DNA of 36,021 nucleotides, from assembly GCA_023251755.1 (NCBI GenBank), contig JAHEYF010000043.1, forward strand, positions 1 through 36,021, read 5' to 3'. This document shows positions 1-9,800 of this stretch, piece after piece. Below the pieces are notes generated by a model. That model had not been told where the DNA came from and did no database searches. It saw only the letters and a list, made by a program, of their open reading frames with translations. A program made the translations under genes and the position numbers. This DNA comes from Bacteroidota bacterium (lineage in GTDB: Bacteria > Bacteroidota > Bacteroidia > B-17B0 > Aurantibacillaceae). Position 1 is the stretch's first letter. Every line of letters starts with the position of its first letter.

Positions 1-1490
1 TAGGAGATTTCTTTCAGTTTTAAAGCACCTTCCAGGGCAACCGGGAAAGAATAGCCCCTGCCTAAGTACAAGGCATTTGTAGCGTCTTTGTATTTATAGG
101 CAATGTTTTTTATACTATCATTTAATTTAAGTACTTCTTCAATTTTTACCGGAATGGCTTCCAGTTCGTACAACAACTGGCGGTAACGGCTTTGAGAAAT
201 AGTTCCTTTCACGTGTGCTACGTGCAAGGCCATTAAGGTAAGTACTGTTACTTGTGCAGTAAAAGCTTTTGTTGAGGCCACCCCAATCTCCGGGCCGGCA
301 TGGGTATAGGAGCCCGCGTGTGTGGCACGGGCTATAGACGAACCCACCACATTACACACACCAATAATAGTAGCCCCTTTTGATTTTGCTAACTCTATGG
401 CAGCCAATGTATCAGCAGTCTCACCCGATTGAGAAATAGCAAGCACTACATCATCCGGATAAATTACCGGGTTGCGGTACCTGAATTCTGAAGCGTATTC
501 CACTTCAACAGGTATACGGGCAAAATCTTCAAATAAATATTCGGCTACAAGCCCTGCATGCCAGGATGTTCCGCAGGCAATAATAATAATACGTTTGGCG
601 TTTTTAAATTTTGCTTCGTGGTCTACAATACCTCCCAGTTGAACGATTCCTTTTTCGGCGCTTAACCTCCCGCGCATACTGTCTTTCACCGAACGGGGCT
701 GTTCATAAATCTCCTTTAGCATAAAGTGATCGTAACCACCCTTTTCAATGTTTTCAATTTCCATCTCCAGTTCCTGCACATAAGGAGTAATTTCTTTGTC
801 CTTTATGGTACGGAGTTTTAAGTCTTGTCCTTTTCTGATTACAGCAACCTGTTCATCTTCTAAGTAAACTACATTTTTGGTGTATTCCACTATTGGTGAA
901 GCATCCGAGGCTATAAAAAATTCGTCGTTACCAATTCCAATCACCATAGGGCTGCCTTTTTTAGCGGCAATTAAGGTGTCCGGGTCATTCTTGTCCATCA
1001 CCACAATAGCATAAGCCCCGATTACCTGGTTAAGCGCCGCCATTACAGCATGGCCGGTTTTTATATTTTCTTTTTCCTTAATGTCTTCAATCAAGTGAAT
1101 CAACACTTCTGTATCTGTTTGCGAAACAAAGGTATGCCCGCGTTTTTTTAAACCTTCTTTAATGGAAGCATAATTTTCAATGATCCCATTGTGTATAACA
1201 ACTAAATTTTTAGTTTGCGAATGATGAGGGTGGGAATTCACATCATTGGGTTCGCCATGCGTAGCCCAGCGTGTGTGGCCTATACCGACACTACCACCAA
1301 TATCGCTGCCGGTAGCAAAAGCTTCCAGTTCCGATACTTTTCCTTTGCGTTTGTATACATTTAAATCCCCTTTTTTATTGATGAGGGCAACGCCGGCACT
1401 GTCATAGCCCCTGTATTCCAATCGGTGAAGGCCTTTAATTAAAATAGGGTACGATTCGCGGTTTCCAATATATCCAACAATTCCACACAT
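1..1490 (-). CDS. glmS: glutamine-fructose-6-phosphate aminotransferase (isomerizing), 3' end cut by window edge
   Basis: GlmS makes glucosamine-6-phosphate from fructose-6-phosphate and glutamine in the cytoplasm, the first step towards UDP-GlcNAc, peptidoglycan and LPS. The reverse-strand frame opens with MCGIVGYIG, so Cys2 is the class II glutamine amidotransferase nucleophile exposed after Met removal. It continues with LEYRGYDSAG, GHTRWATHG and HNGIIENY, all signatures of the glutaminase half. The SIS isomerase half follows, with ACGTSWHAG, AISQSGETADT and ASTKAFTAQ. About 496 codons are visible and the frame has no stop to the edge; the family is usually near 610 residues, so roughly the last 115 are missing. 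The start at 1490 is fixed by the essential Cys2. No glmS ribozyme-like structure is evident in the leader. It is divergent from pepP. Identification is very secure. Confidence 0.97.
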   Translation of the reverse strand, partial: MCGIVGYIGNRESYPILIKGLHRLEYRGYDSAGVALINKKGDLNVYKRKGKVSELEAFATGSDIGGSVGIGHTRWATHGEPNDVNSHPHHSQTKNLVVIHNGIIENYASIKEGLKKRGHTFVSQTDTEVLIHLIEDIKEKENIKTGHAVMAALNQVIGAYAIVVMDKNDPDTLIAAKKGSPMVIGIGNDEFFIASDASPIVEYTKNVVYLEDEQVAVIRKGQDLKLRTIKDKEITPYVQELEMEIENIEKGGYDHFMLKEIYEQPRSVKDSMRGRLSAEKGIVQLGGIVDHEAKFKNAKRIIIIACGTSWHAGLVAEYLFEDFARIPVEVEYASEFRYRNPVIYPDDVVLAISQSGETADTLAAIELAKSKGATIIGVCNVVGSSIARATHAGSYTHAGPEIGVASTKAFTAQVTVLTLMALHVAHVKGTISQSRYRQLLYELEAIPVKIEEVLKLNDSIKNIAYKYKDATNALYLGRGYSFPVALEGALKLKEIS

Positions 1491-1797
1491 AAAAAAGAGA
1501 TTTAGGAGATGACTAAGTTTTTAAAAATAAGTATAAAAATACTAAAAAAATCATTGCTAATCTTACTAATACGGCACTTTGTCGTTAAAATAAAGTATGT
1601 TGTAACAAGTAATTTACTCCTTTTAAGTACAAGCGGGCCGTTCTTAATTTTATAAATGGCTATAGGCTTTACCAAGAGTTTTTTTACCTTTACCGGTGGC
1701 TATTTAGTAGCAGGTAGTAAGTCGTATGTACCAGCTACTTTCGACCTGTTACATAGATGGCTTTTAACTTTTGACTTAGAACTTTTAACTTAATAAC
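1491..1797. other. divergent intergenic region between glmS and pepP
   Basis: This 307-base gap holds the AT-rich leader of glmS and, from about 1698, the first copy of a dispersed leader repeat that abuts the pepP start. A 45-codon open frame on the plus strand (1656-1793) runs through the repeat and stops four bases before pepP. I do not call it a gene because its second half is repeat sequence. I see no convincing TAnnTTTG box, no RNA gene and no strong terminator here. Confidence 0.6.
1698..1797 (+). repeat. dispersed leader repeat, copy A (upstream of pepP)
   Basis: The segment contains TAGTAGCAGGTAG, then a near-complementary arm, then a tail of near-repeats of CTTTTAACTT and CTTTTGACTT that ends at the ATG of pepP. 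Arms AGTAGCAGGTA (1706-1716) and TACCAGCTACT (1729-1739) pair at 10 of 11 positions around a 12-base loop. The same order of words occurs at 3108-3213 and 22598-22713, each time just before a plus-strand start codon. Function is unknown. Confidence 0.7.
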
Positions 1798-3108
1798 ATG
1801 CGTTATCATCAAATAGACCAGCAACTTTTTATAGAAAACAGGAAACGCCTGGCCGCTAAACTTAAACCACAGTCCATTGCAATTTTTAATGCCAACGATG
1901 TAATGCCCACCAATGCCGACGGGCACATGAAGTTCAAACAGAATTCAGACCTCTTTTACCTTTCGGGAATAGACCAGGAAGATTCTGTTTTGATAATTTA
2001 CCCGGATGCCAAAGACGGGGTTCACAAAGAAGTATTGTTTTTAAAAGAAACCAGCGAACACATTGCTATTTGGGAAGGCCACAAATACACCAAAGAAGAA
2101 GCCACTGCAACAAGCGGCATCAAAAAAATATACTGGTTGCAGGAGTTCAACACCGTGTTCCGTTCACTGATGGTGGAAACGGAATTTGTGTACTTAAACA
2201 CCAATGAACATGCCCGTGCTGTGGTTGAAACAGAAACAAGGGATGTGCGTTTTATGAACTGGTGCCGCACTACTTATCCGCTCCATAAATACGAGCGCAT
2301 TGCTCCGATCCTGCATGAATTAAGAGCTATTAAATCTAAAACAGAAGTTGAACTTATTCAGGAAGCCTGTAACATAACAGAAAAAGGATTCCGGAGGTTG
2401 TTGGGTTTTGTAAAACCAGGTGTGTGGGAATATGAAATTGAAGCAGAGCTTTCTCATGAATTTTTAAAAAACCGTTCCTGTGGTTTTGCCTATACACCCA
2501 TTATCGCCAGTGGTGCCAGTTCCTGTGTACTGCATTACATCGAAAACGACAAACAATGCAAGGACGGTGATATTTTATTGTTAGACATAGCAGCCGAATA
2601 CGCCAACTATAATTCAGACCTTACCCGTTGTCTGCCTGTTAGCGGAAAATTCAGCAAACGCCAGAAAGAGGTATACAATGCTGTGCTGAGGGTTATGCGT
2701 GGGGCAATCAACATGCTTGTTCCGGGGAATAACATGAACGATTACCACCGCGAAGTAGGTAAACTGATGGAAGAAGAATTAATAAAACTGAATTTGCTGA
2801 ATGCCGACGAAGTAAAAAAACAAAACCCGGATTCGCCTTTGTATAAAAAATACTTTATGCACGGAACTTCGCATTACTTAGGGCTTGACGTGCATGACGT
2901 AGGCAGCCGTTTCCGCAAGTTTGAAGCCGGTATGGTGTTTACCTGCGAGCCCGGAATTTATATCCGTGAAGAAAGTCTGGGTATTCGTCTTGAAAACGAT
3001 ATTTTAATCACAGAAAAAGGCCCGCTTGATTTAATGGGAAACATTCCGATTGAAGCGGAGGAGATAGAAGAGCTAATGGCAAGGCAAAAGGAAATACAAA
3101 GTGTATAG
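1798..3108 (+). CDS. pepP: Xaa-Pro aminopeptidase (peptidase family M24B)
   Basis: This predicted cytoplasmic dinuclear metallopeptidase removes an N-terminal residue preceding proline. The first 170 residues match the aminopeptidase P N-terminal domain (for example FKQNSDLFYLSGIDQ), and the rest is the pita-bread catalytic domain. The five expected metal ligands are visible: Asp263 and Asp274 (LLLDIAAEY and NSDLTR), His355 (FMHGTSHYLG), Glu384 (CEPGIYI) and Glu399 (RLENDIL). His246 and His359 are also conserved in the family. Length 436 fits the usual 430-470. The ATG at 1798 directly follows a dispersed leader repeat. The next gene, a biotin carrier, is separated by another copy of that repeat, so the two may not form a simple operon. 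No signal peptide is apparent. Confidence 0.93.
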   Translation: MRYHQIDQQLFIENRKRLAAKLKPQSIAIFNANDVMPTNADGHMKFKQNSDLFYLSGIDQEDSVLIIYPDAKDGVHKEVLFLKETSEHIAIWEGHKYTKEEATATSGIKKIYWLQEFNTVFRSLMVETEFVYLNTNEHARAVVETETRDVRFMNWCRTTYPLHKYERIAPILHELRAIKSKTEVELIQEACNITEKGFRRLLGFVKPGVWEYEIEAELSHEFLKNRSCGFAYTPIIASGASSCVLHYIENDKQCKDGDILLLDIAAEYANYNSDLTRCLPVSGKFSKRQKEVYNAVLRVMRGAINMLVPGNNMNDYHREVGKLMEEELIKLNLLNADEVKKQNPDSPLYKKYFMHGTSHYLGLDVHDVGSRFRKFEAGMVFTCEPGIYIREESLGIRLENDILITEKGPLDLMGNIPIEAEEIEELMARQKEIQSV

Positions 3109-3213
3109 GGTATTTGGTAGCAGGTAGCTGGTATCAGGTAGTGTTAATGCAGACCTATCTTTACAACCGGGATCGCTTTTTGGCTTTTGGCTTATAACTT
3201 TTAACTTTATAAC
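3108..3213 (+). repeat. dispersed leader repeat, copy B (upstream of biotin-carrier gene)
   Basis: Copy B begins on the last base of the pepP stop codon. It carries GGTAGCAGGTAG, a second CAGGTAG, GACCTATC and a tail with GGCTTTTGGCTT and AACTTTTAACTT. The tail ends five bases before the next ATG. The stem arms are less regular than in copies A and C, but the order of words and the distance to the start codon are kept. Confidence 0.6.
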
Positions 3214-3214
3214 A

Positions 3215-3712
3215 ATGTATACGATCAGCGTAAATAACAAATTCAATTACAAGGTAGACAAAACCAATTCCACCTGGTTGGTCAACGATAGAGAAACCGG
3301 ACTTGATTTGATAAAAGTAAAAGACGGGTCCTATCACCTTATCCTAAACAATCAGTCTTATTCGGTTGAACTGCTTAAGTTCAATGCGCAGGAAAAAGCC
3401 ATTACGTTAAAGGTCAACGGCAATAAATACAGCATGCAGGTAAAAGACAAGTACGATGAGTTGTTGCACAAACTTGGTTTTGATAACCTGGCCATAAAAA
3501 AAGTAAACGATATAAAAGCACCCATGCCCGGCCTGGTGTTAAAAATCATGGTGGAAGAAGGAGCCCAGGTAAAAAAGGGGGACCCACTGATTGTATTGGA
3601 AGCCATGAAAATGGAAAATATTTTGAAATCGCCGGACGATGGGGTGGTGAAAAAAATAGCTGTTAAAAAAGGCGTAGCTGTTGAAAAAAACCAGGTACTC
3701 ATTAATTTTTAA
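3215..3712 (+). CDS. biotin/lipoyl-attachment carrier protein (biotin carboxyl carrier type)
   Basis: The C-terminal 75 residues form a biotinyl domain: an APMPGLV entry motif (about 103-109) and VLEAMKMEN, where Lys132 is the expected biotinylated lysine. After biotinylation by a BirA-type ligase it would carry CO2 for an acyl-CoA or oxoacid carboxylase. The first 95 residues form a beta-rich region seen in stand-alone carriers of Bacteroidota. Length 165 fits AccB-like or decarboxylase gamma-type carriers. No biotin carboxylase or carboxyltransferase gene lies nearby, so the partner enzyme cannot be named; propionyl-CoA, acetyl-CoA or pyruvate carboxylase are all possible. The superoxide dismutase gene follows 24 bases downstream and may be cotranscribed. 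The domain call is firm and the exact complex is not. Confidence 0.88.
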   Translation: MYTISVNNKFNYKVDKTNSTWLVNDRETGLDLIKVKDGSYHLILNNQSYSVELLKFNAQEKAITLKVNGNKYSMQVKDKYDELLHKLGFDNLAIKKVNDIKAPMPGLVLKIMVEEGAQVKKGDPLIVLEAMKMENILKSPDDGVVKKIAVKKGVAVEKNQVLINF

Positions 3713-3736
3713 ACTCATTTCTTTAAAATTTTCAAC

Positions 3737-4486
3737 ATGACAAATGACAGAAGGGGTTTTCTAAAAAAGTCTGCTGCTTTTACCTTAGGTGCAGTGGCAG
3801 CACAAGCTTTGGGGAGTGCAAATTTAAATGAGCTGGAACATATAAGCGAATCAATACAACAGCTGAGTGCTGAAGCTGCAATTTTCACTTTACCCGAATT
3901 GCCATACGCTTATGAAGCTTTGGAACCAATTATTGATAAGCAGACCATGGAAATTCATCATTCCAGACATCACAAAGCATACGTAGATAATTTAAACAAA
4001 GCCTTAGACGGTAAAAACAATACCCGGAGCATTGAAGATATTTTAAGCACGGTTTCGAAAGAAGACAAAGCTGTACGCAACAATGGGGGCGGGCATTACA
4101 ACCATAGTCTGTTTTGGATGCTAATGAAACCAAACCCCGAAAACAAAACCAACCCCGCTACCGGAAAAATTGCCGAAGCCATTAACAGCAGCTTCGGTTC
4201 CTTTGATGAATTTAAAAAACAATTCAGCGAGGCCGGTATGAAACGTTTTGGAAGCGGCTGGGCCTGGCTGTATGCCGAAAATAAAAAACTTAAAATTGGT
4301 TCTACCCCCAATCAGGACAATCCTTTAATGGACAATGCCGAAATAAAAGGAGCACCTTTACTTGCATTGGATGTATGGGAACACGCGTATTACCTGAAAC
4401 ACCAAAACAAACGCGCCGATTATGTGAACAACTGGTGGGCATTGGTGAACTGGGATAAAGTGAATGAATTTTATGAAAAAGTCTGA
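3737..4486 (+). CDS. sodA: superoxide dismutase, Mn/Fe family, with Tat signal peptide
   Basis: It converts superoxide to oxygen and hydrogen peroxide. Residues 51-249 are a complete Fe/Mn superoxide dismutase with metal ligands His74 (EIHHSRHH), His123 (GGHYNHSLFW), Asp212 and His216 (LDVWEHAYYL). STPNQDNPL supplies a Gln at 193, the outer-sphere position typical of manganese enzymes, and the GGH context before the second ligand points the same way; a cambialistic enzyme is possible. The amino terminus is unusual: RRGFLKK at 5-11 followed by a hydrophobic stretch resembles a twin-arginine signal, which suggests folding and metal loading in the cytoplasm before export. About 25 linker residues separate signal and enzyme. 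It follows the biotin carrier by 24 bases. The sodA symbol rests on the Mn-type Gln and is tentative. Confidence 0.93.
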   Translation: MTNDRRGFLKKSAAFTLGAVAAQALGSANLNELEHISESIQQLSAEAAIFTLPELPYAYEALEPIIDKQTMEIHHSRHHKAYVDNLNKALDGKNNTRSIEDILSTVSKEDKAVRNNGGGHYNHSLFWMLMKPNPENKTNPATGKIAEAINSSFGSFDEFKKQFSEAGMKRFGSGWAWLYAENKKLKIGSTPNQDNPLMDNAEIKGAPLLALDVWEHAYYLKHQNKRADYVNNWWALVNWDKVNEFYEKV

Positions 4487-4569
4487 CACTTAAATTCAGA
4501 AATTTTATTGTAACAATATACTCTCTCCATCCTGAAAATAATTATTAATTTCGTCAAAATTATTAAGCC

Positions 4570-5271
4570 ATGCTTGATGAAATAAATATTCAGAATGTTT
4601 TGTTTCTCGATATTGAAACCGTTCCGCAGGTGTATAATTATGCTGATTTGCCGGGAAATCTGAAAGCTTTATGGGATAACAAGTGGCAATACAACAAAGA
4701 AATAACAGCGCAGGAGCAGTATAAAAAATCAGGTATTTACGCTGAGTTCGCAAAAATAATTTGCATATCGGTTGGGTTTTTTAAGAACGATGTGTTCAGA
4801 ATGAAATCTTTTTATGGTGACGATGAAAAACAAGTGCTGCTGGATTTTAAAAATTTATTGGACCAACACTTTAATAAAAAGGAACACCTGCTTTGCGCAC
4901 ACAATGGAAAAGAATTTGATTTTCCTTTTATCTGCCGGCGTATGCTGATCAATGGGGTACAGATCCCGAAGATTTTGAACATAGCCGGAAAAAAGCCCTG
5001 GGAAGTGGCTCACTTAGACACCATGGAATTGTGGAAGTTCGGCGATTATAAAAATTACACCTCTTTAAATTTATTAGCTGCTGTTTTTAATATTCCAACC
5101 CCAAAGGATGAAATCAGCGGAAGTGATGTAGCCCGTGTATACTACGAAGAAAAAGACCTTGAAAAAATTAAACGTTATTGCTGTAAAGATGTGGTAACGG
5201 TAGCACGCATACTTCAAAAATACAAAACACAGGAAGCGGTGACAGAGGATAAAATAGAACTAACGGATTAA
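4570..5271 (+). CDS. predicted 3'-5' exonuclease related to the DNA polymerase B exonuclease domain
   Basis: This 233-residue protein has a DnaQ/PolB-type exonuclease fold. ExoI is LFLDIETVPQ with Asp14 and Glu16; ExoII is HNGKEFDFPFICRRM with Asp118; ExoIII is YCCKD with Tyr203 and Asp207. These are the acidic residues that bind the two catalytic metals. The match is to the stand-alone PF10108-type family (predicted 3'-5' exonuclease related to PolB), which has no polymerase domain. The substrate is unknown; a role in DNA repair or 3'-end trimming is inference. Only four bases separate its stop from the gpsA start, so the two are probably cotranscribed. No signal or membrane segment is seen. 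Confidence 0.85.
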   Translation: MLDEINIQNVLFLDIETVPQVYNYADLPGNLKALWDNKWQYNKEITAQEQYKKSGIYAEFAKIICISVGFFKNDVFRMKSFYGDDEKQVLLDFKNLLDQHFNKKEHLLCAHNGKEFDFPFICRRMLINGVQIPKILNIAGKKPWEVAHLDTMELWKFGDYKNYTSLNLLAAVFNIPTPKDEISGSDVARVYYEEKDLEKIKRYCCKDVVTVARILQKYKTQEAVTEDKIELTD

Positions 5272-5275
5272 ATAC

Positions 5276-6271
5276 ATGGAAACAAAAAAAATTGCAGTCA
5301 TTGGGAGTGGAAGCTGGGCAACCGCAATAGTAAAAATTTTGTGCAACAATGTTCAGCAACTGAGCTGGTACATTCGCAAAAAAGAAGACATTGAATACAT
5401 CCGCAAATTTAACCACAACCCAAAATACCTGAGTTCTGTTGAGTTTGACAACAATAAATTACAGCTCACCGATAATATTGCTGAAGCCATTGAAACGGCT
5501 GATATTGTTATATTGGCCATTCCCTCCGCATTTTGCAACAATGCAATAAAAGATGTTCCGAAAGAAAAATTAAAAGGGAAAATAATTTTTTCGGCCATTA
5601 AAGGAATCATCCCGGAGTACAACCTTATTGTGGGCGAATACCTGAACAAAGTATTTGATGTGCCTTTGCAAAACATTGGTGTGATTACCGGCCCCTGTCA
5701 TGCCGAAGAAGTGGCCCTCGAAAAATTGTCGTATTTAACCCTGGCTTGTCACGATATTGCCAATGCCGAAACCCTGGCCCAACTGATGCGTTGTCGTTAT
5801 ATTAAAGTGGCCACCAGCGACGATATTTACGGCACCGAATATTCGGCCGTGTTGAAAAATGTAATTGCGGTAGCCGGTGGTATATGCCATGGTTTGGGTT
5901 ATGGCGATAATTTTTTAAGCGTATTGGTTTCCAATGCCATTCAGGAAATAGAACGTTTTGTGAACACCGTTCACCCCATTAACCGCGACATCAAAGCATC
6001 GGCTTACTTAGGCGATTTATTGGTAACGGCCTATTCGCAATTCAGCCGCAACCGTATGTTTGGTACCATGCTGGGAAAAGGCTACTCTGTTAAAATGGCG
6101 CAATTAGAAATGAACATGGTGGCCGAAGGGTATTACGCGGTGAAATGTGTACACGAAATAAATAAAACCCACCAGGTTGATATGCCCATTACCAATGCGG
6201 TGTACAACATTGTGTACGAAAAAATTGCCCCGTCTATTGAAATAAAATTGTTGACGGAGAAGTTAAGTTAA
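5276..6271 (+). CDS. gpsA: NAD(P)-dependent glycerol-3-phosphate dehydrogenase
   Basis: GpsA reduces dihydroxyacetone phosphate to sn-glycerol-3-phosphate, the backbone for phospholipids. The amino terminus IAVIGSGSWATA holds the GxGxxA dinucleotide-binding loop at residues 10-15. GPCHAEE (139-145) corresponds to the family's GPSxAxE motif with Cys replacing Ser. Lys194 in AVLKNVIAVAGG is the expected catalytic lysine, and the C-terminal helical domain carries YLGDLLVTAYSQFSRNRMFG, the substrate-site signature. Length 331 is normal. It sits four bases after the exonuclease gene. Identification is secure. Confidence 0.96.
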   Translation: METKKIAVIGSGSWATAIVKILCNNVQQLSWYIRKKEDIEYIRKFNHNPKYLSSVEFDNNKLQLTDNIAEAIETADIVILAIPSAFCNNAIKDVPKEKLKGKIIFSAIKGIIPEYNLIVGEYLNKVFDVPLQNIGVITGPCHAEEVALEKLSYLTLACHDIANAETLAQLMRCRYIKVATSDDIYGTEYSAVLKNVIAVAGGICHGLGYGDNFLSVLVSNAIQEIERFVNTVHPINRDIKASAYLGDLLVTAYSQFSRNRMFGTMLGKGYSVKMAQLEMNMVAEGYYAVKCVHEINKTHQVDMPITNAVYNIVYEKIAPSIEIKLLTEKLS

Positions 6272-6363
6272 TGATAAGAAATGACTGAATAATTCTCTTG
6301 AATTTGCCCAACTAAAACTTTTGTTGTAAAATTGTTGTAAATCATTTAACACATAAAAAATTT

Positions 6364-6807
6364 ATGGAAATTTTAGATCACAATGAAACGGGCAATTCAA
6401 ATGCAGATGTTGAATATGCGGGATTTTGGATACGTGTTGGGGCGTATTTTATTGATGGAATACTTTTAGGTGTTCTTCAGGTAGTGGTTGCAATGATGTT
6501 TGGGGGAATAAACCAAATGGGAGGTGGAAATGGTTTCGTTACCCTGATTAGCATTGTGGCCGGCGTTGCTTATTTTGCAGGTATGGAGAGTTCTTCTAAA
6601 CAGGCCACTATCGGTAAAATGGCTTGTGGAATAAAAGTAATAAATATGGAAGGTGAACGTATTTCTATGGGGAATGCAACAGGACGTTATTTCGCAAAAA
6701 TACTTTCTTCACTCATTTTATTAATCGGCTTTATTATGATAGGCTTTGATAAGAAAAAACAGGGCCTGCACGATAAAATAGCCAACACACTTGTTGTGTA
6801 TAAATAG
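6364..6807 (+). CDS. small RDD-family membrane protein
   Basis: This 147-residue inner-membrane protein has the RDD-family pattern: GFWIRVGAYFIDGILLG with the conserved Arg and Asp in the first membrane helix, a second helix near 55-75, the cytoplasmic motif KQATIGKMACGIKVIN, and a third helix at about 116-128 followed by GFDKKKQGLHDKIANTLVV. RDD proteins have no agreed function; some are proposed to take part in ion or solute transport. A 92-base gap separates it from gpsA, so it may have its own promoter. It is convergent with the large secreted protein gene. A second, larger RDD protein lies at 22714-23442. Confidence 0.88.
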   Translation: MEILDHNETGNSNADVEYAGFWIRVGAYFIDGILLGVLQVVVAMMFGGINQMGGGNGFVTLISIVAGVAYFAGMESSSKQATIGKMACGIKVINMEGERISMGNATGRYFAKILSSLILLIGFIMIGFDKKKQGLHDKIANTLVVYK

Positions 6808-6891
6808 AGCAAAGTTAAGCTTATAATAGCGCATAGAAGGTGTACTTACCAGCTGAATAACATTACGGGATCAACGATCTGTATTTCTTTT

Positions 6892-9800
6892 TTATTTAAT
6901 GAGGCTTAACCTTCCAGTCAGTTTTTTGACCGACCCGGTGCTGCCCTTTGCTTCAATCATCCATACATACACATCTTCCTGGCATATTTCCTTCCCTTTC
7001 CCATACATAGTTCCATTCCAGCCTTGATTGATATTGTTGCTTGTAAATATTAAATTTCCCCAACGGTCGAATATGTCCATGGTAAATTGTTTGATACCTG
7101 TTCCCTTTGCAAAAAACAGTTCATTATTGTTATCATCATTCGGTGTAAAAGCGTTCGGAACATAAAGCACAAAATCATCTTCAATTCTGATTGTTTGTAC
7201 AATTGTATCTACACAACCATAGCTTGATACAACGCTCAGCGATACCTGGTAAGAACCTGTATCCAGGTAGGTGAAACCGGGATGCTGAATAACCGAATGG
7301 GAGTTTTTTGGGTCACCGAACAGCCAGTTCCAGCTGACAGCACCCGAAGAAGTATTTGTAAATTCTATATGAGGGTCAAGAATGGTAGTAACCAGAGGGA
7401 TTGCATTAAAATTAGCATGTGGCAGAGGATAAACATTAACAGGTATGCTTGCAGTTGAAACACAGCCATTCATATCGGTGAGTGTAAGCGATGGGTGATA
7501 GGTTCCCTGAGTCTGGTAACAATTTTGTGGAGCACAACTACTGGATGATGTCCCGTCGCCAAATTGCCAGAAACAGCTTGCCTGGGCATTGCTTGTATTT
7601 GAAAAATTAACACAAAGTGGTGCACACCCGGAGGCGGCTGAAGGAGTGATGGATATTGCCGGCAAGGGATTTACGGTTACCTGTACTATAGCCGTGTCTT
7701 TACATCCATTGCTGTCTGTTCCCGTGACGGTGTAAGTGAAAGTGGCGTTGAGATTGATCATAACAGGATTTGCTGAATTCGGATTGGATAAGCCAGTGGC
7801 CGGAACCCAGGTATAAGTGCTTGCACCGCTCACATGAAGTGTATCGGAACTGCCCTTGCACAAAGCCACAGCGTTTGCCTGCACATCAGGTAATGGATTT
7901 ATCTTTACAATTGAAACGGCAGTGCGAGAGCAACCGTTCGTATCAGTTCCGGTTACACTGTAAGTGGTGGAGACAGACGGACTGGCTATAACACTTGCCC
8001 CGGTATTATTGCTCAGGCTACTGGAATTGTTCCAACTATAAGTACTTGCTCCATGCGCAGTTAATACAACGGTTTGTGATCCTGCGCAAATAGTATCTGA
8101 ATTAACGGTAACCAGAGGCAAAGCATATACCGTTGCAGTGACAATTGCCGTATCTATACAGCCATTTGCATTAATTCCGGTAAGCGTATAGGTAATAGAG
8201 CTATTAAGCATAACAGTTGGATTAGCAATAGAAGGATTACTTAATCCCATTGCAGGGTTCCATACATAGGTTAATGCACCTGAACCAAACAAGTTGCCTG
8301 AATCCCCTGAACAAAATGCAGTTGATGCAGCTGTAACAACTGGTAGGGAGTTTACGGTGACCGATGTTGAATCGACTGATGAACAACCATTTTTATCCGT
8401 TAAGGTCAACATATAATTATTATAACCTGCAGCAGGAACAACAGTGAGGCTTGTTGTGTTGCTATTGCCAGGCGACCAGTGATAGCTGTATGGCAAGGTG
8501 CCTGCCGTAAGGAATGAACACGTTAAAATGGCTGTATCACCTTCACAGATAACAAATGGCCCGTTCAAATTGATTTGTGGCCCTTTAATATTTCCAACAG
8601 AACCAGTGATGGTGTCCACACAACTGTTTGCATCGCTTACCACCATGGTATATGTACCAGAAGTCAGATTAGTTAAGGAATTTGTTGTTGCATGGTTATG
8701 TAACCAATCGTAGGTATATCCTGCGGTTCCGCCATTTGCTGTTACTGCGGTGCTACCGTTACTTTTGTTACAGGTATCAGCTGTTGTAACAATGGAAAGC
8801 GTTAGTTGAGTTGGTGACAATACTATGGAAGAAGCAGTGTCCAAACAGGCATTGTTATCTTTAACAATAACAGTGTAAGCACCAGATTGCAATCCGTTAA
8901 AAACCTGAGCAGCTTGAAATCCAGCCCCGTTCACTGAATATAAATAAGGAGGTGACCCTCCGGAAACATTAACTGTTAAACTTCCGTCTGAATTACCGAA
9001 ACACCTGACAGAATCAGCTGTTACAGCAGCAATAAGTTGGGGTGTCCCGATGATATTGATAACCGAGTCAATACTACAGAAATTACTATCCGTTATAATT
9101 ACCGAATAAGCACCTGAAGCGAGATGATCAATGTGATCATTGGTATTTCCATTGCTCCAGTTATAAGTATAAGGCCCTGTACCACCGGATACATATACTT
9201 TAATTTCTCCAAGCGAACCGGAACAGATAGAATTTTTCTTTAACAGGGAATCAACAATCAGTTTGGGTGGTTCAAGAATATGCAGGCTTGCTGTTCTTTT
9301 GCAATTGTTGCTATCCGTTAGTACAACTTCAAAGTTACCACCTGGTAAATTATTAAATATACCCGTGTTATTTTGTTGCAAAACAGCTGAAGTAATTACA
9401 TTCCGGAGGATAAAAGAATAACCGGGTTTTCCTCCACTTGCTACAGCTGTTATTTGCGCAAGTGTATCACCATAACATTTTTTATTGGTATGGGTAGTGC
9501 TAAGAATTAGATCAGGTGGTTGATTTATATAAATAGAATCATGAATAATACAATCAGGGTTGTTGATGGTGATGGTTACATGGGCCCATCCGGCAGATAA
9601 ACTACTGTTAATTGCCGCATGCTGATTATTCGACCAGAGGTAAGACAGACTTGCGGTTGATGGAAGTCCGTTTAACTGTACAGCAGCCACTCCATTTGAG
9701 TCACCATAACAATTAAGCGGTTGGGCAATAGAAATAGATTTCTGAATTCCACCGTAAATTGTTACTGTATCCCTTTGTATTTTCGGAATACATGAATTAT

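Noticed and set aside
1500-1560. Small AGTAT/ATACT hairpin in the glmS leader as a riboswitch or ribozyme
   Set aside because: The stem is five bases in very AT-rich DNA and nothing resembles the glmS ribozyme core.
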